From: Bacteroidales bacterium
Lineage (GTDB): Bacteria > Bacteroidota > Bacteroidia > Bacteroidales > UBA1556
Direction of reading: 5' to 3'
Assembly: GCA_029935325.1 (NCBI GenBank)
Contig: JAOZKO010000027.1
Coordinates: 1-16,353, forward strand
DNA length: 16,353 nt
Part shown: positions 12,521 through 16,353 of the stretch, one piece after another
How positions within the stretch are numbered: position 1 is the first letter of the stretch
Layout: every line of letters begins with the position of its first letter
The notes under the pieces: model-generated
The model's input: the letters and a program-made list of their open reading frames with translations, nothing else
The model's database searches: none
Told to the model about the DNA's origin: nothing
Made by a program: the position numbers and the translations under genes

Positions 12521-15460
12521 ATGATAAGACAGATTTTAATATCGACAATACTACTACTGGGATTATCAGTAAGTAGTCAAGTAACCTATGAATATTGTGG
12601 GTCTTACGCTGATAATTCAAATATAGTACCTTTCGATAGAGCATATAATTATAATTATTGGCAAGGAATATATAGCTTTTCAGAATTCAATAGTACCATA
12701 GGAAATATTTCAGCCATAAGTTTCTATAATGGTTCAGCTGATGCAGTTGATGATGTAAAAATGATAGAAGTATATGTAAAAGTGTCACAAACAAGTACAT
12801 TTAGTATAAGTGAGTGGGATGTTTCAACATGGACGAAAGTGTATGCAGGTGAGCTAAAGGAAATGGAATCACAGGGCTGGAAAGAAATTATTTTTGATTC
12901 TCCAATTCAAATCATACCAGGAGATAACCTATATATAGGAATCAAGCAGGGATATCAAGCCTCAGATGGGCAACTAGTTGGATTTGCAGCCTATAGTATA
13001 GCTACAAATCAAAGTCAATACAGTAACTCAAATACAGAATTCAATTCTAATTTAAGTAGTATAGATGTAAAACCATATCTAAAGGTTGAGTTTGAAGGCT
13101 TCCATGCAAATGCGGGAGATGATATTTATTCACCAGATGGAGTGGAAGTAATCCTTGGAGGCAATCCAGCTGTTGTAGGAATTAATGAAGACCTGTTATT
13201 CTCATGGTCACCAAGTGATGGACTAAACGATAATGAAATTGGGAACCCAAGTTTAACAGTATTAGAAAACAACACTTATACTTTAACCCTTACTGATGAA
13301 TCATCAAACACATCGAGTTCCTCAACAAATATCTATGTTGCTACTTTAAATCAAAACTTCTATACGAATAAGAATACTAGGTTTTACTTGGAACACGGTT
13401 CTGTGGTTAGTTTTTACGATGATGGTTATACAGGATCATATAATAATGCAGAACATTATTATGTTCATTTTATTCCCGAAGGAATTAATAATAGAATTAC
13501 AGTTTCCTTTGATGCATTTAGTTTGAGCGATGGTGAATGGCTCAAAGTATATTCAGGTAATTCAATAAGTCAAAACTCATTATTAGATACATATACAGTA
13601 TATAATGAACCCATTGAGTTCTTTTCAGATGATCCAACTGGCTCCATCATTTTTGAGTTCTATTCAGATGGAGAATCTACAAGTAGTGGTTGGCAGGCAA
13701 ATATTGAGCAACAAGAGATTGTTGCTTGCAACGAATATTTTGCCGACGCATCATCTACTTATTTAGGAAATGGAAAAGATTCCGACGGTGCTATTTTCTC
13801 AATAAACAATATTGTTGATGGAGCCCAATTTGTTACCTGGCAAATGAGAATAGAAAGTAGTATCCAATGGAATGACATACCAAACTCTACGCAAACAATG
13901 TCTGTAAATCAAATAAACACAACTACATATTATCGAGCAAAGTTTACTAATATTCACTGCTTAGAAGATGGGTATAGCAATGTTTTGGAATTTAGCACAA
14001 GTAATAACTATTATGTAAACGATAACAGCCTGGAAAATGACGTTTGGTCAACAGCAGTTGGATTAAATACAAATAACGGTTTGTCAACTAGCTATCCTAA
14101 AGACAATATATCCAGCATTGTGGGAGCATATGATCTTTTGCCCAGCGATACAATCTTTGTTGAAAATGGAGATTATCTAGATCAGATACTGATTTCGGGA
14201 GATGATGAAGGAACCACAGCAGGAGATATTGTAATAATTGGCTCAGGAAGCACATCAACGATAGTAGAGTCAAATTCAGAACTCTATTTGCTATATTTTT
14301 TCGAGACTTCCTACATTAAGATTGAAAACATTGGCTTCTCCGCAAGCTATACACAAAAGCTAGTTGAGGTAAGTTCATCAGATTATGTCTCAATTTCTGA
14401 ATGCAAGCTCTCCAACACCAGTACAATATTAGATATTAATGGAAGTAGTGATGTGGATATCTCAAGAAACTACTTATTATCAGATAATAATGCCAATAAT
14501 ATAGTTGATATCACTGAATCTTCTTCTATAACTATTCGACAAAACTGGCTTCAAAATGGAGATGTGGGTATTATTGTAGATGGTTTGTGCGATAACCTTC
14601 ATATTAATCGAAACTTTATAGCCAATTCCAACGATGGGATTAGCTACATTCAGATTGAAGGTCAGAGTGTAGAAATAATTAATAACTCCTTGTATTGCAA
14701 TGATAACTGTTTAGTATTTGGGCTTTCTGATGGACTTTCAAATACAAGGCTAATAAACAATATGTTAACAACGGCAAACTCTTCGGGAGCCTATTGTGTA
14801 AATATAGAATCAGGATTAGCTGACTTTTATGAAAGACATCATAATCTGTATTATATAAAGGATCAAGATGGTGATGGAAGTACAGTGGTTGTTTCTAGAA
14901 TAAACGGCTCAGATGTATCATATGGTAGTTATAGTTCTGAAGGTTCATATTATTCTAATCCTGAATATGCTAATACTGAGAATGGGGCTCTTCTTTCTTC
15001 AATATCATACATAGGAAGTCCAACTCAGTTAACATCTGATATTTTGGGTAATTATATTGCTGCAGGAATAAGTACTGTAGGAGCATGTATTCAATATAAT
15101 CAACCAAATTATACTTTCGGTTTATTACGAAAGATTGTTGATGGAGGTTATTACTTAATGAAGAATAATGTATTGAGAATAAAATATGACGAGGAGTATA
15201 ATATCCTAAGTGGTGCATACTTGAATTATGAATTATACCATTTTAATAATACAGGTATGCAATTATTTGCCTCATCAACTGGAACAGGTCCTAATCCAAT
15301 TATTGATTATGGAACTAATTATGTTACCATGACCTTTGGCTTTGGTTCATTGGGAATTATAAATGGTTTCTATATGTTAAAAGTTTGGAACGATAAGGAG
15401 GAATACTGGTATTTACGAGTCAAGGTTAATTACATGTATGCACAGATGTTTTCTATATAA
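12521..15460 (+). CDS. Large modular secreted protein: PKD-like, CUB-like, right-handed beta-helix, C-terminal sorting-like domain
   Basis: The 979-residue protein starts at the ATG at 12521, which gives a proper signal peptide (residues 1-20, ending 'SVSSQ'). The open frame extends 31 codons upstream, but that part overlaps the preceding gene. Modules in order: a beta-rich N-terminal domain (21-193); a PKD/Ig-like domain (195-274) with 'ANAGDDIYSPDG', 'FSWSPSDGLND' and 'NTYTLTLTDES'; a CUB-like domain (277-396) with 'ITVSFDAFSLSDGEWLKVYSG'-type core and a final 'SGWQANI'; an Ig-like domain (403-492); and a right-handed beta-helix (about 496-860) with repeats such as 'SSDVDISRNYLL', 'SSSITIRQNWLQ' and 'CDNLHINRNFI'. 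A beta-domain (862-979) ending 'NGFYMLKVWNDKEEYWYLRVKV' resembles type IX sorting domains. No catalytic residues are evident, so adhesin or carbohydrate binding is only inferred. It could be cargo of the adjacent T2SS or of a T9SS. Confidence 0.85.
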   Translation: MIRQILISTILLLGLSVSSQVTYEYCGSYADNSNIVPFDRAYNYNYWQGIYSFSEFNSTIGNISAISFYNGSADAVDDVKMIEVYVKVSQTSTFSISEWDVSTWTKVYAGELKEMESQGWKEIIFDSPIQIIPGDNLYIGIKQGYQASDGQLVGFAAYSIATNQSQYSNSNTEFNSNLSSIDVKPYLKVEFEGFHANAGDDIYSPDGVEVILGGNPAVVGINEDLLFSWSPSDGLNDNEIGNPSLTVLENNTYTLTLTDESSNTSSSSTNIYVATLNQNFYTNKNTRFYLEHGSVVSFYDDGYTGSYNNAEHYYVHFIPEGINNRITVSFDAFSLSDGEWLKVYSGNSISQNSLLDTYTVYNEPIEFFSDDPTGSIIFEFYSDGESTSSGWQANIEQQEIVACNEYFADASSTYLGNGKDSDGAIFSINNIVDGAQFVTWQMRIESSIQWNDIPNSTQTMSVNQINTTTYYRAKFTNIHCLEDGYSNVLEFSTSNNYYVNDNSLENDVWSTAVGLNTNNGLSTSYPKDNISSIVGAYDLLPSDTIFVENGDYLDQILISGDDEGTTAGDIVIIGSGSTSTIVESNSELYLLYFFETSYIKIENIGFSASYTQKLVEVSSSDYVSISECKLSNTSTILDINGSSDVDISRNYLLSDNNANNIVDITESSSITIRQNWLQNGDVGIIVDGLCDNLHINRNFIANSNDGISYIQIEGQSVEIINNSLYCNDNCLVFGLSDGLSNTRLINNMLTTANSSGAYCVNIESGLADFYERHHNLYYIKDQDGDGSTVVVSRINGSDVSYGSYSSEGSYYSNPEYANTENGALLSSISYIGSPTQLTSDILGNYIAAGISTVGACIQYNQPNYTFGLLRKIVDGGYYLMKNNVLRIKYDEEYNILSGAYLNYELYHFNNTGMQLFASSTGTGPNPIIDYGTNYVTMTFGFGSLGIINGFYMLKVWNDKEEYWYLRVKVNYMYAQMFSI

Positions 15461-15485
15461 TTTATTTATAAATATAATAAAAGAA

Positions 15486-16028
15486 ATGAAATACAAAATG
15501 AACTTTATATTACCACTAGTTGTTGTAGTACTTATTTGTTTAGGATATACTGCATTTATTCAGATCTCAACTCCTCGTATAGCATATGTAGATATTAATC
15601 AACTATACGCAGGCTTTGAAATGAAAAAGGAATTAGAAGAAAAGCTAATCTCTGTAAAAAATGAACGACAGAAAATACTTGATAGTCTAAAAATGAATTT
15701 AAATATCTCAGCGAGGAAATTAACTCAACTAGGTCTAAACCCTAGAGATACAGCGGATAATCGTGTTAAAAAAATGTTTAATAAAGGGGAACTATTGTAT
15801 AAAAAGGAAGAAGCCTTTTCGTCTCTTAATGAGCAAATTACACAGCAGTATAATGATCAAATACTTAGCCAGTTATCGCTATATGTTATTGACTATGGTA
15901 AGGTTAATGGTTATCACTTCATATTTGGATTAACTGATAATGGCAATATTATGTACGCTAAAGAAAGCGAAAATATATCCAAAGAAGTATTGGATTATAT
16001 TAATTCAAGATATATGGGTTTTGAATAA
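15486..16028 (+). CDS. OmpH/Skp-family periplasmic chaperone-like protein, membrane-anchored
   Basis: Skp/OmpH proteins are periplasmic trimers that hold unfolded outer-membrane or secreted proteins. From the ATG at 15486 the product is 180 residues. Residues 6-26 form one hydrophobic segment without a clear signal-peptidase site, so it may stay anchored. The family's first strand 'RIAYVDINQLYAGFE' (31-45) follows, then a long charged coiled-coil arm (46 to about 125), and the returning C-terminal segment 'GKVNGYHFIFGLTDNGNIMYAKES' (split over 138-161) with 'ISKEVLDYINSRY' at the end, all in the standard Skp order. An upstream in-frame ATG at 15438 would overlap the large gene and disrupt the hydrophobic N-terminus, so it is rejected. 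It lies 25 bases after the large secreted protein, suggesting it helps that protein fold or travel. Confidence 0.88.
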   Translation: MKYKMNFILPLVVVVLICLGYTAFIQISTPRIAYVDINQLYAGFEMKKELEEKLISVKNERQKILDSLKMNLNISARKLTQLGLNPRDTADNRVKKMFNKGELLYKKEEAFSSLNEQITQQYNDQILSQLSLYVIDYGKVNGYHFIFGLTDNGNIMYAKESENISKEVLDYINSRYMGFE

Positions 16029-16160
16029 TAAACCTGATAATAATGATTCTAAAAAGAATATTGAATAGCACTTACTAAACGAAATAAAAATGAGCTAGTA
16101 AATTCTAAATAATTGTTGGCTCTTTAAGAGATTGAATAAATGGATTAAAAAAACAGATAA

Positions 16161-16353
16161 ATGAGATTAAGAAATAACATATACCTGATTATTATCATTG
16201 TTTTATTTATCATGTCATGTGATAAAAATAATCTTGCTCCTAATAATTATGTAAAATGGATTGAAGATAAAAGCAATGGTATAAAAAAAATAAAAGAGCT
16301 AAAACCATTGAGATTAGAATTGCAATACAAACCTATTGATTATTTAGTATTAC
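16161..16353 (+). CDS. Lipoprotein of unidentified family, N-terminal 64 residues (cut by window edge)
   Basis: The open frame from the ATG at 16161 runs past the window end. Residues 1-20 form a basic, hydrophobic leader ending 'LFIMSC', a plausible SPII lipobox with the lipidated cysteine at residue 20, followed by a short polar linker. The visible mature part ('APNNYVKWIEDKSNGIKKIK' then 'LRLELQYKPIDYLVL') matches a pattern I have seen in uncharacterised Bacteroidota lipoproteins of about 200 residues, with conserved 'LQYKP.DY.VL', but I cannot name a family. A 132-bp gap with no convincing promoter or terminator separates it from the Skp-like gene, so membership in the same transcript is open. 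Confidence 0.75.
   Translation, partial: MRLRNNIYLIIIIVLFIMSCDKNNLAPNNYVKWIEDKSNGIKKIKELKPLRLELQYKPIDYLVL

Noticed and set aside
14970..15218. 82-codon minus-strand frame opposite the large secreted protein
   Set aside because: It is antisense to the C-terminal domain coding region, with low-complexity composition and no start signal.
15438..15485. Upstream in-frame ATG of the Skp-like gene
   Set aside because: It overlaps the end of the large gene and adds an unlikely extension ahead of the hydrophobic N-terminus.
16046..16059. Hairpin ATTCT-AAAA-AGAAT after the Skp-like gene as a terminator
   Set aside because: The stem is only five A/T-rich pairs and no T-tract follows.

Overview
The window is AT-rich DNA from a Bacteroidota-type genome, most likely a marine or soil member of the Cytophagales/Flavobacteriales/Marinilabiliales. 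This placement rests on several features. One predicted product is a multi-domain secreted protein (PKD-like, CUB-like, beta-helix) with a C-terminal beta-domain resembling type IX sorting domains. A small secreted DUF6150-like protein, an OmpH/Skp-type chaperone and SPII lipoproteins also fit, and most starts lack a Shine-Dalgarno sequence. No rRNA, tRNA, CRISPR array or insertion sequence was seen.

Left three quarters (minus strand, 11604 down to 1): a tightly packed run of 14 genes, many with ATGA/TAATG-type overlaps, encodes a type II secretion (T2SS)/type IV pilus-related machine. In transcription order they are: major pseudopilin GspG with a perfect EF-hand loop; a short prepilin peptidase; the ATPase GspE; the secretin GspD; a GspL-like (PilM-PilN) protein; a GspM/PilO-like protein; a lipoprotein with three Fn3-like modules; a GspC/PilP-like protein; a secreted MORN_2-type repeat protein; a large GspK-like pseudopilin with a beta-solenoid body; two minor pseudopilins (I/H-like and J-like); the platform protein GspF; and the start of a LytTR-domain DNA-binding protein cut by the window edge. 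The full pseudopilin set, the single ATPase and the absence of a retraction ATPase in this window favour a T2SS over a pilus. The Fn3-like lipoprotein, the MORN_2 protein, the beta-solenoid pseudopilin and the LytTR gene are not part of the classical Gsp set and are the most interesting parts of the locus.

Middle (11605-12150): a 546-bp divergent intergenic region. It holds a candidate Bacteroidota-type -7 element for the minus-strand operon, a candidate promoter for the plus-strand genes, a perfect 8-bp inverted repeat and a smaller hairpin.

Right quarter (plus strand, 12151-16353): a small secreted DUF6150-like protein; a 979-residue modular secreted protein; a Skp/OmpH-like chaperone that appears membrane-anchored; then, after a 132-bp gap, the start of a lipoprotein of an unidentified family. 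The simplest working model is that the left operon builds an envelope-spanning secretion machine and the right cluster encodes surface or secreted cargo plus a periplasmic chaperone. The link between the two rests only on adjacency and divergent arrangement.
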